From an uncultured Verrucomicrobia subdivision 3 bacterium (GTDB lineage Bacteria; Verrucomicrobiota; Verrucomicrobiia; Limisphaerales; UBA11358): a stretch of DNA of 52,922 nt. The stretch's first letter is position 1. Each line of letters begins with the position of its first letter. The DNA lies in assembly GCA_903936645.1 (NCBI GenBank), contig CAIZWI010000132.1, positions 1 to 52,922 on the forward strand, in the 5' to 3' direction. This document shows, one piece after another, positions 7,786-16,984 of the stretch. The notes under the pieces are model-generated. The model made no database searches. It was not told the DNA's origin and worked only from the letters and a program-made list of their open reading frames with translations. The position numbers and the translations under genes are program-made.

Positions 7786-10437
7786 TTATCCCATGCGGCG
7801 GGGTTGGAGCAGCTTGGCCACCAGTCCCGTCCATCCGGTTTGATGCGGTGCGCCGCACCCACGCCCGGTATCGCCATGGAAATATTCGTGAAACAGGACG
7901 TAATCCTTGAAATGCGGATCGCTGGCCTGTTTGGGATGGTACTTCAAAACCGGGCGCTGGCCGTCCGGTCCGGTCAAAAAGAGCTTGATCAGGCGCCGGG
8001 ACAATTCATCGGCCACTTCGTTGAGCGTCAGGTAATTTCCGGAGCGGGTCGGACATTCCACTTTGAAATCGTCACCGTAATAGTGATGGAATTTTTGCAG
8101 GGACTCGATGATGAGAAAATTGACCGGCATCCAGATCGGTCCGCGCCAGTTGGAATTGCCGCCGAACAGGTTGTTCTCGGATTCGGCGGGCCAGTAGCCG
8201 ACTTCCTGAAAAAAGCCGTCGCACACAAACCGGTAGGGTTTGCGTTCATGCACCTTGGAGAGGGCGCGGATGCCATAATCGCTGAGGAACTCCGTCTCAT
8301 CGAGCATGCGGTTCAGCAGGCATTTCATGCGGTGACCGCGCAGGAGGGAGAGCAGATGACGCTCGCCACTGCCGGCATCCTGCCAGCGGGAAACCAGTTT
8401 GGCCAGATCGGGCCGGTTCTCCAGCAGCCACTCAAGCCGGTTGGTAAACTCGGGCACTTGGAACAGCATTTCGGGGTCTAGGGTCTCCACGGCGAAGAGC
8501 GGGATCAACCCGACCATGGAACGAATTTTTAACGGCAGGCTTTTACCATCCGGCAGGTTCAGGACGTCATAGTAAAATTCGTCCTGCTCATTCCAGAGAC
8601 CGATGCCCTGGTGGCCGATGTTGTTCATGGCCTCGGCGATTTGCAGGAAGTGCTCAAAAAACTTGGTGGCAATGTCTTGGTAAACCTCGTTATGCAAGGC
8701 CAGTTCCAGGGCAATGCGCATGAGGTTGAGGGAATACATGGCCATCCAGCTGGTGCCATCGGCCTGATTGAGAAAGCCGCCGGTGGGCATGGGTTTGCTG
8801 CGGTCAAAAACCCCAATATTATCCAGCCCGAGAAACCCGCCCTGGAAAATATTCCGGCCCTGGGTGTCCTTGCGATTGACCCACCAGGTGAAGTTGAGGA
8901 GGAGTTTGTGAAAGACGCGCTCGAGGAATTTCAGGTCGCCCGGGTGGTCGGGATTGGTTTCCCGCTGGTTCCGGCGGTCCATTTGAAAGACCCGCCAGGT
9001 GGCCCAGGCATGCACGGGCGGATTGACATCATGGAAAGCCCATTCGTAGGCGGGCAACTGGCCGTTGGGGTGCATGTACCATTCCCGGGTGAGCAGTACG
9101 AGCTGGCCCTTGGCAAACTCGGGGTCCACCATGGCCAGGGGCAGGCAATGGAAGGCCAGATCCCAGGCGGCGTACCAGGGATATTCCCATTTGTCGGGCA
9201 TGGAAATGATGTTGGCATTATTCAGATGATGCCAGTCGCAGTTGCGGCCCTGATCGCGTCCGGGGGGCGGGGGCGGCTGGGTGGCATCGCCCTTGATCCA
9301 TTCATCGACACTGTAATTGTAAAATTGCTTGGACCAAATCATGCCGGCCAGGGCCTGCCGCTGCACCAGGCGGGCATCGGGATCGGCGATATCATTCTGC
9401 AAATCCGCGTAAAATTGATCGGTGTCGGCGAGGCGTTGCGCAAAAATCTCGTCGAAATCTGCAAACGGAGCGGCCATTTTCGCCATGGACAGCCGCAAGC
9501 GAATGCTCACTGACCCACCGGGTGGCAGGAGGAATTTATACAAAGCCCCGGCTTTGGTGCCTTTCCGGGCGGGATTCACGGCGGTGGTCAGGCCGTGGAC
9601 GATGTAATCGTGGAAGGCGTCCTTGTAATAACCCGAGCCGGGGTTCGCACCGGCAATGCGGCTGGGATTGGTTTCGTTGTCGCAAAAAATGAGTTCCGGC
9701 TGGCCATCGCAGTGGAGAACGTATTCGCCCATTTCCACCACCGCCAGGGCGATGTTTTGGTTGTCCAGCGCGTGCAGGCGGGGGCGCACGGCAACTTTGT
9801 CCCACGACCACGTGTTGCGGAACCAGATTTGCGGCAGGAGCTGGAGCGGGGCCGCCTCGGCACTGCGATTGTGGGCGGTGACCCGCATTAAAATCTCCTC
9901 GGGCGCGGCTTTGGCATATTCCACAAACACATCAAAATACCGGTCGCTGGCAAAAACCCCGGTGTCGAGCAGTTCATACTCCGGGGCCGTGATGCCGCGG
10001 CGGGCATTGACCGCCACCAGGTTCGCGTAGGGGAATTCGCGCTGGGGATATTTATAGAGCATTTTGAGGTAGGTATGTGTCGGCGAGGCGTCGAGATAAT
10101 AGTACATCTCTTTGACGTCCTCGCCGTGATTCCCCTCGGCATTGGTGAGGCCAAAGATCCGTTCTTTGAGGATGGGATCCTTGCCGTTCCACATGCCCAG
10201 TGCCAGACAGATGAGCTGGCGGCGATCGCTGAAGCCGGCGATGCCATCCTCCCCCCAGCGGTAGGCGCGGCTGCGGGCGTGGTCATGGGGGAAATATTCC
10301 CAGGCGGTGCCCCCGGGTGAATAATCCTCGCGCACGGTGCCCCACTGGCGTTCGGACAAATACGGACCCCAGCGCTTCCAAAACTGCTTTTTGGCGGCGT
10401 CCTCGGCCAAACGTTGCTGTTCCACATTAGCTGCCAT
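7786..10437 (-). CDS. MGH1-like/GH63-type glucosidase
   Basis: The 883-residue protein belongs to the (alpha/alpha)6-barrel glycosidases annotated as MGH1-like or GH63-type glucosidase. No signal peptide is present, so it probably acts on cytoplasmic oligosaccharides or glucosides. Characteristic stretches are YSPGGTAWEYFPHDHARSRA near residue 44, NSNWRGPIWMPVNFL near 770 (the GH63 WRGPIW motif) and EYFHGDTGRGCGAPHQTGW near the C-terminus. The start at 10437 (MAANVEQQ) begins just before the conserved region; an ATG at 10572 would overlap the preceding gene's end. It follows the ATE-like gene by 76 bp. The exact substrate is unknown; alpha-glucoside or mannosylglycerate-type substrates are family possibilities. 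Confidence 0.78.
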   Translation of the reverse strand: MAANVEQQRLAEDAAKKQFWKRWGPYLSERQWGTVREDYSPGGTAWEYFPHDHARSRAYRWGEDGIAGFSDRRQLICLALGMWNGKDPILKERIFGLTNAEGNHGEDVKEMYYYLDASPTHTYLKMLYKYPQREFPYANLVAVNARRGITAPEYELLDTGVFASDRYFDVFVEYAKAAPEEILMRVTAHNRSAEAAPLQLLPQIWFRNTWSWDKVAVRPRLHALDNQNIALAVVEMGEYVLHCDGQPELIFCDNETNPSRIAGANPGSGYYKDAFHDYIVHGLTTAVNPARKGTKAGALYKFLLPPGGSVSIRLRLSMAKMAAPFADFDEIFAQRLADTDQFYADLQNDIADPDARLVQRQALAGMIWSKQFYNYSVDEWIKGDATQPPPPPGRDQGRNCDWHHLNNANIISMPDKWEYPWYAAWDLAFHCLPLAMVDPEFAKGQLVLLTREWYMHPNGQLPAYEWAFHDVNPPVHAWATWRVFQMDRRNQRETNPDHPGDLKFLERVFHKLLLNFTWWVNRKDTQGRNIFQGGFLGLDNIGVFDRSKPMPTGGFLNQADGTSWMAMYSLNLMRIALELALHNEVYQDIATKFFEHFLQIAEAMNNIGHQGIGLWNEQDEFYYDVLNLPDGKSLPLKIRSMVGLIPLFAVETLDPEMLFQVPEFTNRLEWLLENRPDLAKLVSRWQDAGSGERHLLSLLRGHRMKCLLNRMLDETEFLSDYGIRALSKVHERKPYRFVCDGFFQEVGYWPAESENNLFGGNSNWRGPIWMPVNFLIIESLQKFHHYYGDDFKVECPTRSGNYLTLNEVADELSRRLIKLFLTGPDGQRPVLKYHPKQASDPHFKDYVLFHEYFHGDTGRGCGAPHQTGWTGLVAKLLQPRRMG

Positions 10438-10513
10438 AGTTTGATTGCAATGAAATCGACCCCTGTTACGCCGTAATAGATAGGGGAAAAATTCCCACGA
10501 GGCCACAGAGAAA

Positions 10514-11350
10514 TTAGACCAAGGAGGAATCCGGCCGCCCGGCGGGTTTGCCGGGGTGCATTTGGAAAGCACTGGCGGCGGCCATTTCCGCCAGGCCGCC
10601 CGGACAAAACGCCGCGCGATAGGCGTCAGTTTCCAAGAGGTGCTGTGGCGCGGGGGCCTGGTCGCGCTGCAGCAGGTATTTCAATTCCGCCAAATTCTGG
10701 GACCAGCGAAAGCCATTAAAGAATTCTGCGCCAGCGAACTGGGTTTTGTAGAGGGCACCCTCCGAATAGCAGGTGCCAAGATAAATATGCCGGCAGCCGC
10801 GACCGGCAAACAATTCCACGGCGGCGGTCATCATGAACATGCCCAGACTGCGCACGGGATGCTGCCAATCGTAAAAGGCATAATAATAGTAAGCCAGGGA
10901 GTTGGCTTCGAGATACAGGGCCGCCACACCGACCTCGGCACCGGTCTGGCTGTCGGTGTAAATTAGAAGGTGGGAGATAACCGGGTGGGCGAACAGGGAG
11001 TCCAGCCGGTCCAGGCTCATCACTTCCGGGCCGAATTTGGCATCGGCATACGCCTTGAAGAACTGGCGGCGGGCGGGGGTATAAGCGAATTTGTCCCGGG
11101 GCACCAGTTCCACATTGAAGCCCTGGCCCTTGCGCAGGATGCGGCGGTTTTCAGAGGATAATTCAAACTGCTCCAAATGGATGCGAATTTGCCGGCAGAG
11201 GTAAAACCGGTCCATTTGGTGGGAGGATGGCAGGAAGCCCGCCTGAAAGAGATCCGCCGGGGTTTCACCCGGCTCGGGCACCGCCCAGACCGCATAGGGA
11301 AAGCGGTAGCTCCCGTATTGGGAATTTTGCTCGGAGAAGAGGAGTTTCAT
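10514..11350 (-). CDS. ATE/Bpt-like aminoacyl-tRNA-protein transferase family protein
   Basis: The 278-residue protein looks like the GNAT-fold family that moves an amino acid from a charged tRNA to the N-terminus of a protein (ATE1/Bpt). The N-terminal half holds YLCRQIRIHLEQF and SSENRRILRKG, resembling the C..C and S-x-x-RR-x-x-RK signatures. The C-terminal half holds LAYYYYAFYDW and RHIYLGTCYSEGALYKTQF, resembling the YLGYW...KMAYK core. Only part of the cysteine set is kept, so a GNAT acetyltransferase with a different donor is possible. It starts 27 bp after mazG and is probably cotranscribed with it and the glucosidase downstream. Confidence 0.58.
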   Translation of the reverse strand: MKLLFSEQNSQYGSYRFPYAVWAVPEPGETPADLFQAGFLPSSHQMDRFYLCRQIRIHLEQFELSSENRRILRKGQGFNVELVPRDKFAYTPARRQFFKAYADAKFGPEVMSLDRLDSLFAHPVISHLLIYTDSQTGAEVGVAALYLEANSLAYYYYAFYDWQHPVRSLGMFMMTAAVELFAGRGCRHIYLGTCYSEGALYKTQFAGAEFFNGFRWSQNLAELKYLLQRDQAPAPQHLLETDAYRAAFCPGGLAEMAAASAFQMHPGKPAGRPDSSLV

Positions 11351-11377
11351 TGGAGGGCGGCGGCGGCCAATGGATCC

Positions 11378-12046
11378 TTAATGGGCGGCTTGGTTTTGGT
11401 TTTTGGCTTCCAGCCGCCGGAGCTGGCGTTCCTGCTTTTTCACTTCCGCCGCCAGCAATTCCTCGGCGGACCATCCGACGGACTGGGCCTGCGTGGCCAG
11501 GGCGAAGAGTTCTTTCGCCAGGGCGGGCTTGGTCCAGCGACGGCTGGACGGGGCGGCGGGTAATAATTTGGCTTTGCGCGCCTTTTTCGCCAGCTTTTCC
11601 GCGCGTGCCAGCGCGGGCAGGTGCTTGGGGATGCCATCCAGCGCGGAGGGGCGCTCGTGGCGGGTGCCCTGCTTCTCGGCGCGTTTGATTTGCTCCCAGT
11701 TGGCCCAGACTTCATCCACGTTTTTGACTTTCGTTTCACCAAACACATGGGGGTGGCGGCGAATGAGTTTTTCCACCAGAACCCGGGTGACCCGTTCAAA
11801 ATCAAAGACCCCCCGCTCGCTGGCCAGCTGGCAGTGGAATACCACCTGCAAGAGCAAATCCCCTAATTCCTCGGCCATTTCCAAATCGTCCCCGGCCTCA
11901 ATGGCATCGATCAATTCATAGACCTCTTCGATGGCATGGCGACGGAGGGAGTGATGATCCTGCTCGCGGTCCCAAGGACAGCCCTGGGGCGAGCGCAAGG
12001 TGGCCATGACTCGCAGCAGTTCGTTGATGGCGGGCGTTTTTTTCAT
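11378..12046 (-). CDS. mazG: Nucleoside triphosphate pyrophosphohydrolase MazG
   Basis: This 222-residue enzyme cleaves NTPs to NMP and pyrophosphate, sanitising nucleotide pools. The all-alpha MazG fold is shown by GCPWDREQ (22-29), the metal-binding EExxE (E40, E41, E44) and EELGD (59-63). The second half, shorter and Lys/Ala-rich, corresponds to the degenerate second MazG repeat (E. coli 263 residues). The ATG at 12046 starts right before the conserved region. It lies 115 bp after the PTS enzyme I gene and 27 bp before the ATE-like gene, on the same strand. Confidence 0.92.
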   Translation of the reverse strand: MKKTPAINELLRVMATLRSPQGCPWDREQDHHSLRRHAIEEVYELIDAIEAGDDLEMAEELGDLLLQVVFHCQLASERGVFDFERVTRVLVEKLIRRHPHVFGETKVKNVDEVWANWEQIKRAEKQGTRHERPSALDGIPKHLPALARAEKLAKKARKAKLLPAAPSSRRWTKPALAKELFALATQAQSVGWSAEELLAAEVKKQERQLRRLEAKNQNQAAH

Positions 12047-12161
12047 GTGAAATAATCAGCAACCGAATGCTCGCAAAAGTTACAGGGGAACGGGGCTTTG
12101 GCAAGCCCCCGGGAAATTGATTGCTCGCCGACCAACGGCGGGGACTGGGCAGCCGGGGGTT

Positions 12162-13937
12162 TCAGGCTTTATTCTCGAATAAACTGGGCGCATCCGCGCG
12201 GGCGAGCAACTGGCAGCGCTGGTAAATTTCGGAAGGGGAACCACATTCCATGGCGAATTGCGCCAATTCCTGCGCCTCGGTCAATTTCAGGCGGCGAATC
12301 ATATATTTGATTTGCGCCACCCCCGTCGGGGCCGTGCTGAGTTCATCCACGCCCAGGCCAATGAGCAAGGGGACCAGGTTGGGGTCGCCGGCAATTTCCC
12401 CACAAACCCCCACCCAAATGCCGTGGCGATGGGCAGCGTCCACAGTTAGTTTGATCAGCCGCACAATGGCTGGGTGGGTGGGTTCGTAGAGGTAGGATAC
12501 TTTTTCGTTGGTGCGATCGGCTGCAAGCGTGTACTGGATCAGGTCATTGCTGCCAATGCTAAAGAACTTCGCGTGCCTGGCCAAGTCATCGGCGACCAAT
12601 GCGGCGGCGGGAATTTCAATCATCACGCCCACTTCCAAATTTTCGTCAAAGGGCAGGCCCTCGGCACGCAGCTCGGCTTTATATTTATCCACCAGCGCAT
12701 TGGCCTGCTTTAATTCATCCAATCCCGAAATCATCGGGTACATCATCTTGACATTGCCTTCGGCACTGGCGCGGAGAATGGCGCGGAGCTGGGGGCGGAA
12801 TAATTCCGGCTGCGCCAGGCAGAGGCGGATGGCCCGCCAGCCGAGAAACGGGTTCATTTCCTGCGCGAGATGCAAGTGGGAGGCAAATTTATCGCCACCC
12901 AAATCCAGGGTGCGAATGATGACGGACTGGGGTTTGAGCGCCTGGGCAACCTGCCGGTAAGCCTGGTATTGCTCCTCTTCGGTGGGCAGTTTTTCGCGGT
13001 TGATGAAGAGGAATTCCGTGCGGAACAGACCCACGCCATCCGCCCCATGCTGGATGACCGCAGCGGTGTCGGCGGGGGCCTCAATGTTGGCCGAGAGATG
13101 AATGGCCTTGCCGTCCAACGTTACTGCCGGCTGCCGCTGGATCTCCGTTAGTTTTTCATTCAGCGACGCTTTGTGCTGCTGCAACTGTCCGTACTGGAAC
13201 AAAGTCTGGTCGGTCGGGTTGACCACCAGCAGGCCATTATAGCCATCGAGCAGCGCATAATCTCCCGTGTCCAGCTCGAGACTGGCGGATTCCAAACCGA
13301 CCACGGCGGGAATCCCCAGCGAGCGGGCCATGATGGCCGTGTGCGAGGTTTTGCCGCCGATGTCCGTGGCGAAGCCCAAGACGAGTTTTTTGTCCAGTTG
13401 CGCGGTGGTGGAGGGACTGAGATCGTGGCTCACCAGGATGCACGGTTCGGAGATATGCCGGAGGTCAAAGGCGTCCTTGACCTCGAGCAGGTTGTCGAGC
13501 ACCCGGGCGGTAAAATCGCGAATATCACTGGCCCGCTGGCTTAAGTATTCGTCCTCGGCGGCCAGCAGGGCCTCGGCAAAGCGTTCGGCGGTGCTGTGAA
13601 AGGCATATTCGGCATTGGAATGCTGCTCTTTGATCAGTTGGAAGACCTCATTTAACAAATTGGGGTCATCCAACATTTGCAAATGGGCCTCGAAAATATC
13701 TGCTTCCTTGGACCCCAGGTTTTTGGCGACCTTGTTCTGAATTTCGAGGATTTGGAGCCGGGTTTGGACGAGCGACTTTTCGAACCGGTCAATTTCCGCC
13801 GGCACGTCAGTTTCGGGGATCTCACGCCGCACGATGACATGGCGGGCGCGATGCAAAACGAGAATTTTTCCGCGGCAAATTCCAGCCGAAACGGCCGTGC
13901 CGCGAAACACTTTTTCTCCCTTTGCCTGAGCCGACAT
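12162..13937 (-). CDS. ptsI: Phosphoenolpyruvate-protein phosphotransferase (PTS enzyme I)
   Basis: The 591-residue protein transfers phosphate from phosphoenolpyruvate to HPr, the first step of the sugar phosphotransferase system. The phospho-accepting histidine is H199 in GGKTSHTAIMARS. The PEP-binding barrel carries GVGLFRTEFLF, MIEIPAAAL, GSNDLIQYTLAADR and GVCGEIAGDP with the catalytic cysteine. Length fits enzyme I (575 in E. coli) with no GAF or HPr fusion. No HPr or EII gene is in the window, so it may serve a regulatory PTS. The ATG at 13937 is chosen; an upstream ATG at 13997 only adds 20 unmatched residues. Confidence 0.93.
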   Translation of the reverse strand: MSAQAKGEKVFRGTAVSAGICRGKILVLHRARHVIVRREIPETDVPAEIDRFEKSLVQTRLQILEIQNKVAKNLGSKEADIFEAHLQMLDDPNLLNEVFQLIKEQHSNAEYAFHSTAERFAEALLAAEDEYLSQRASDIRDFTARVLDNLLEVKDAFDLRHISEPCILVSHDLSPSTTAQLDKKLVLGFATDIGGKTSHTAIMARSLGIPAVVGLESASLELDTGDYALLDGYNGLLVVNPTDQTLFQYGQLQQHKASLNEKLTEIQRQPAVTLDGKAIHLSANIEAPADTAAVIQHGADGVGLFRTEFLFINREKLPTEEEQYQAYRQVAQALKPQSVIIRTLDLGGDKFASHLHLAQEMNPFLGWRAIRLCLAQPELFRPQLRAILRASAEGNVKMMYPMISGLDELKQANALVDKYKAELRAEGLPFDENLEVGVMIEIPAAALVADDLARHAKFFSIGSNDLIQYTLAADRTNEKVSYLYEPTHPAIVRLIKLTVDAAHRHGIWVGVCGEIAGDPNLVPLLIGLGVDELSTAPTGVAQIKYMIRRLKLTEAQELAQFAMECGSPSEIYQRCQLLARADAPSLFENKA

Positions 13938-14017
13938 AATAGTTTTCAAGGGAGAAATAGCCGAACGCCCCGCCAATGAAAAGCAAAAGCACCACAAAAA
14001 TGCGGGGGCGGCACCAT

Positions 14018-14049
14018 AAAAGCCAAACGGCCCGCACGAGGCGGGCCGT
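14018..14049 (-). terminator. Hairpin terminator downstream of efp
   Basis: A perfect 9-bp stem (ACGGCCCGC/GCGGGCCGT, 14027-14035 with 14041-14049) with a 5-nt loop lies 33 bp past the efp stop. On the minus strand it is followed by TTGGCTTTTA, a moderate U-rich tail. It probably separates efp from the enzyme I gene. Confidence 0.7.
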
Positions 14050-14081
14050 CAGCATTGAAAGGATCCAGCGATTTCAGGTTC

Positions 14082-14639
14082 TCAGGCCCGTTCCATGTAC
14101 TTGCCGGTGCGGGTGTCGATCTTGATTTTTTCGCCGGTCTTGATGAACAAGGGGGCCTGCACGGTGATGCCCGTTTCCATGATAATGGCTTTTTGCACGT
14201 TGTTCGCCGAATCGCCGCGCACGCCTTCGGGGGCATCGGTGACGGTGAGAATGACACTCGGGGGGATTTCGACCGTGACGGCCTTTTCTTCCACGAAGGT
14301 CACGGTGACCAGACCATTTTCCACGAGGTAGTTCTTGGCATCGCCAACGAGTTCCGCGGAGAGGGTGACGGATTCGTAATTTTCCGGGTCGGTAAAGACA
14401 TAATCCGTGCCATCCTTGTAGCTGTATTCCATTTTCTTGGTGATCATGGGAACCGCTTCAATTTTCTCCGTGGAACTGAAACGCACGTCGGAGGACTTGC
14501 CGGTGCGGATGCTGCGGAGGGTGGCTTGGACGAAGGCGCGGAGGTTGCCCGGCGTGCGGTGCTGCATGTCCAGCACCACGCTGATGTCGCCGTTGTAATT
14601 AATCGCCATGCCTCGACGAAGATCGTTTGCTGTCGCCAT
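14082..14639 (-). CDS. efp: Elongation factor P
   Basis: This 185-residue protein has the three-domain EF-P layout and the usual length; EF-P enters the ribosomal E site and relieves stalling at polyproline. The N-terminal KOW-like domain contains the loop HRTPGNLRAF (27-36). The C-terminal OB domain ends with GEKIKIDTRTGKYMERA, a standard EF-P ending. The tip residue, modified Lys34 in E. coli or rhamnosylated Arg32 in Pseudomonas, is Asn32 here (PGN). No modification gene (epmA, epmB, earP) is nearby. It stands alone, with a terminator behind it and 237 bp to the divergent mqnA. The ATG at 14639 is the natural start. Confidence 0.95.
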   Translation of the reverse strand: MATANDLRRGMAINYNGDISVVLDMQHRTPGNLRAFVQATLRSIRTGKSSDVRFSSTEKIEAVPMITKKMEYSYKDGTDYVFTDPENYESVTLSAELVGDAKNYLVENGLVTVTFVEEKAVTVEIPPSVILTVTDAPEGVRGDSANNVQKAIIMETGITVQAPLFIKTGEKIKIDTRTGKYMERA

Positions 14640-14876
14640 AAAATTTTATGCTTAAATGTCGTTATGTTGCCGTCGTACCGAACGGGAGTTGACAAGCTTA
14701 CCCAAAATCGCCGGGATGGCAAGCCTGATTGCATGGCAAAAAACCTGGCCCCGCCAGCACGGTGAACCACGGGCGGGAAATCCCCCCGGGCGAGGGCGCT
14801 TTTTTGGCTGTCCTCCCCCACTGGTTTGCCGCAAACTGGGCGGCATGGCAGCTGGTTATTTGGAAGATTAACGAAC

Positions 14877-15674
14877 ATGGCTGTGGCCCCATCAGCCCTC
14901 CTCCGCCTGGGCTCCGTTCATTACCTGAACGCGGCCCCGCTCACGTTTGGCATCGAGGACCAAATGGTTTTCACCACCCCGGCCCGTCTGGCCGAACTGC
15001 TGCGGCAGGATGCATTGGATGCCGCCCTGGTCAGCATTACCGAGGTGTTGCTCAATGATCGGTACGACATTCTGGAGGGCGTGGCCATCGCCACACCGGG
15101 CGAGGTTTACAGCGTTTTTCTGGCTCATAAAAAGCCGCTGGCAGAGGTGCGGGAGGTGTTTTGTGACACGGCTTCGCTGACCAGCGTGAATCTCTTAAAA
15201 GTCCTCCTGGCCGAACGTGGTTTAAAGCCGGTCTTCCGGCCGCTGGAAAATTATGCGGCGGCCCGGGACAAGGACTTTGTGCTGCTGATTGGGGATCCGG
15301 CCATTGATTTTCAACGCGCGCGCCAGCCCCATGCGATCTTTGACCTCGGCGCGGCCTGGCGGGCACTAACCCAACTGCCGTTTGTGTTTGCCGTGTGGGC
15401 CTTGCAGCGCGGGGCCAGGCAAGAACAAGCCGGCCGGTTGTTGCAGGCGGCCAAGGCGGCTGGTTTCCGGCATCTGGAGCAAATCATCCGGGAACGACCG
15501 GAGCATGATGAAGCCTTCCGGCGCATTTATTTTGAGCGCCATATCCGCTATGACTTGCAAGCGGAGGAAAAACGCGGGATTGCCCGGTTTTGTGAACTCT
15601 TGCGCAAGCACGGGCTGGGGCCGGTTTTCGAGCCGCGATTTTTCCGGCCGGGCGCGGCCTTCAGCGGGGTGTAA
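14877..15674 (+). CDS. mqnA: Chorismate dehydratase MqnA (futalosine menaquinone pathway)
   Basis: The 265-residue product fits the periplasmic-binding-protein-fold MqnA family, which dehydrates chorismate to 3-[(1-carboxyvinyl)oxy]benzoate, the first step of the futalosine route to menaquinone. Near the N-terminus, LRLGSVHYLNAAPLTFGI matches the family signature (R-x-G-S-x-x-Y-L-N-A-x-P). ALDAALVSITEVL and LLIGDPAIDF line the binding cleft. The ATG at 14877 is preferred over an in-frame ATG at 14826 because it starts on the first strand. MqnA and MqnD are related, but the YLNA..L motif and GDPA favour MqnA. No other mqn gene is in the window. Confidence 0.85.
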   Translation: MAVAPSALLRLGSVHYLNAAPLTFGIEDQMVFTTPARLAELLRQDALDAALVSITEVLLNDRYDILEGVAIATPGEVYSVFLAHKKPLAEVREVFCDTASLTSVNLLKVLLAERGLKPVFRPLENYAAARDKDFVLLIGDPAIDFQRARQPHAIFDLGAAWRALTQLPFVFAVWALQRGARQEQAGRLLQAAKAAGFRHLEQIIRERPEHDEAFRRIYFERHIRYDLQAEEKRGIARFCELLRKHGLGPVFEPRFFRPGAAFSGV

Positions 15675-15821
15675 GCCCGGCTGGGCAGCCCGGCGCAAGG
15701 CAATTCCGGCCCGGCCCGCCTGGGGGTGATTCAGTATACGGCCTTTGCGCGGCCAAAAAATAATTCGCTGGCGGCGGAGATTTTCTTTGGAGGGTTTTAT
15801 CAAGCTGTGCAATATTGCTTC

Positions 15822-16874
15822 ATGAAATCCACACCGATACTTCCCTCCCGAATTGTCGTCGTCGCTGGCGTTCTGCTGTTTGCGGTCACCCATGCCCTGT
15901 TCGCCTTGAATTCCGCTTCCGGAAGCCCCGTGGTCCGGCAGCTCGCGACTGGGGGTGGCGAACGGGAAATTCAGCGTGCATTGGATGAATTGCCCCCGGA
16001 AGGCGGAACCGTGCTGCTGGCCGCTGGAACTTACGCCATTGAACACCCCATCCGGCTGGACCGCAGCCATGTGGCCTTGCGGGGCAGTGGCCCGGGTACG
16101 GTATTGCGGCTGGTGGATGGGGCTAATTGCCCGGTGGTGGTCCTGGGTTACACGGCGGCGCGGCCCGTGCAGCCGGTGACGGAATTGTGCCTGGCGGATT
16201 TAATGATTGATGGCAACCGGCGGCACCAATCCATTGAGCGATGGGTGGATGCGAGCAACCAATCGGGCATCCAAAATAACGGGGTGATGGTTCAGGGCAT
16301 CAGCCACTCCCGCGTGGAACACGTGACCGCCGCGCATTGCCGGTCGGGTGGTTTGGTGACCGCCAATGGCACGCGGGACCTGATGGTGAAAGGCTTCACG
16401 GCGTATGACAATCAATTCGATGGCCTGGCCTGTTACCGAACGGAGGACAGCACGTTTACCGGGTTGAATTTGTACGATAATCAAGCCGCCGGCATTTCGC
16501 TGGATCTGGAATTTAATCACAATGTGATTAGTGATTCCACGCTGACGGCCAATGACTTGGGCATTTTCATGCGGCGCTCCAGTCACAACCAATTCGACAG
16601 CATTACGATCCTGCGCAGCCATCATGACGGGGTGTTCATGGCGCAATGGGGCACCGGGAGTGCCGCGGGCTGGCAGCTGATTCCCCAGACCGAGTGTGCG
16701 GGCAATTATTTTGGGCAACTGGATGTGTACAATTGCGCGGGCGTGGCCTTCCGGGTGCATGACGCGGCCTGCGTCAATAATGTGATCGAGGACGGGGTGT
16801 TTTCGGGAAACTTGAAAGGCGGCATTGACCAGGCCCGGGCGGACTTGGTGCGGCTGCAGGAATCGCTGGAATAA
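15822..16874 (+). CDS. Secreted right-handed parallel beta-helix protein
   Basis: This 350-residue protein begins with a Sec signal (a basic start, then IVVVAGVLLFAVTHALFA) and continues as a right-handed beta-helix, the fold of pectate lyases and related polysaccharide enzymes. The N-terminal part (EIQRALDELPPEGGTVLLAA) is the usual cap, followed by PbH1-type coils rich in Asn and Asp with recurring NGV, NQFDG, NQAAG, HNVI and HNQF turns. No catalytic set could be assigned, so the substrate is unknown. The ATG at 15822 is chosen because it starts directly on the signal peptide. It is followed by a strong hairpin and faces the PfkB gene. Confidence 0.75.
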   Translation: MKSTPILPSRIVVVAGVLLFAVTHALFALNSASGSPVVRQLATGGGEREIQRALDELPPEGGTVLLAAGTYAIEHPIRLDRSHVALRGSGPGTVLRLVDGANCPVVVLGYTAARPVQPVTELCLADLMIDGNRRHQSIERWVDASNQSGIQNNGVMVQGISHSRVEHVTAAHCRSGGLVTANGTRDLMVKGFTAYDNQFDGLACYRTEDSTFTGLNLYDNQAAGISLDLEFNHNVISDSTLTANDLGIFMRRSSHNQFDSITILRSHHDGVFMAQWGTGSAAGWQLIPQTECAGNYFGQLDVYNCAGVAFRVHDAACVNNVIEDGVFSGNLKGGIDQARADLVRLQESLE

Positions 16875-16901
16875 GCGATTGGATCCGGATGGTGTGGGAC
16901 G

Positions 16902-16935
16902 GCCATGCCGGGGGGCGGGCGCCCGCAGGCATGGC
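16902..16935. terminator. Bidirectional hairpin between convergent genes
   Basis: The outer stem GCCATGCC/GGCATGGC (16902-16909 with 16928-16935) is perfect and encloses a second perfect palindrome, GCGGGC/GCCCGC (16915-16926). It sits between the stop codons of the convergent beta-helix and PfkB genes, where a shared terminator is expected. There is no strong T run. Confidence 0.55.
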
Positions 16936-16984
16936 ATTTGCTGGGCAGGGCGATTTTATCGCCTGGTTATGATCCGCAGGATCC

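Noticed and set aside
13822..14055. Minus-strand frame with a membrane-like peptide (FVVLLLFIGGAFGYF) ahead of the PTS enzyme I gene
   Set aside because: Starts beside the efp terminator and runs deep into the enzyme I gene in another frame; no ribosome binding site. Could be a tiny leader peptide, but unsupported.
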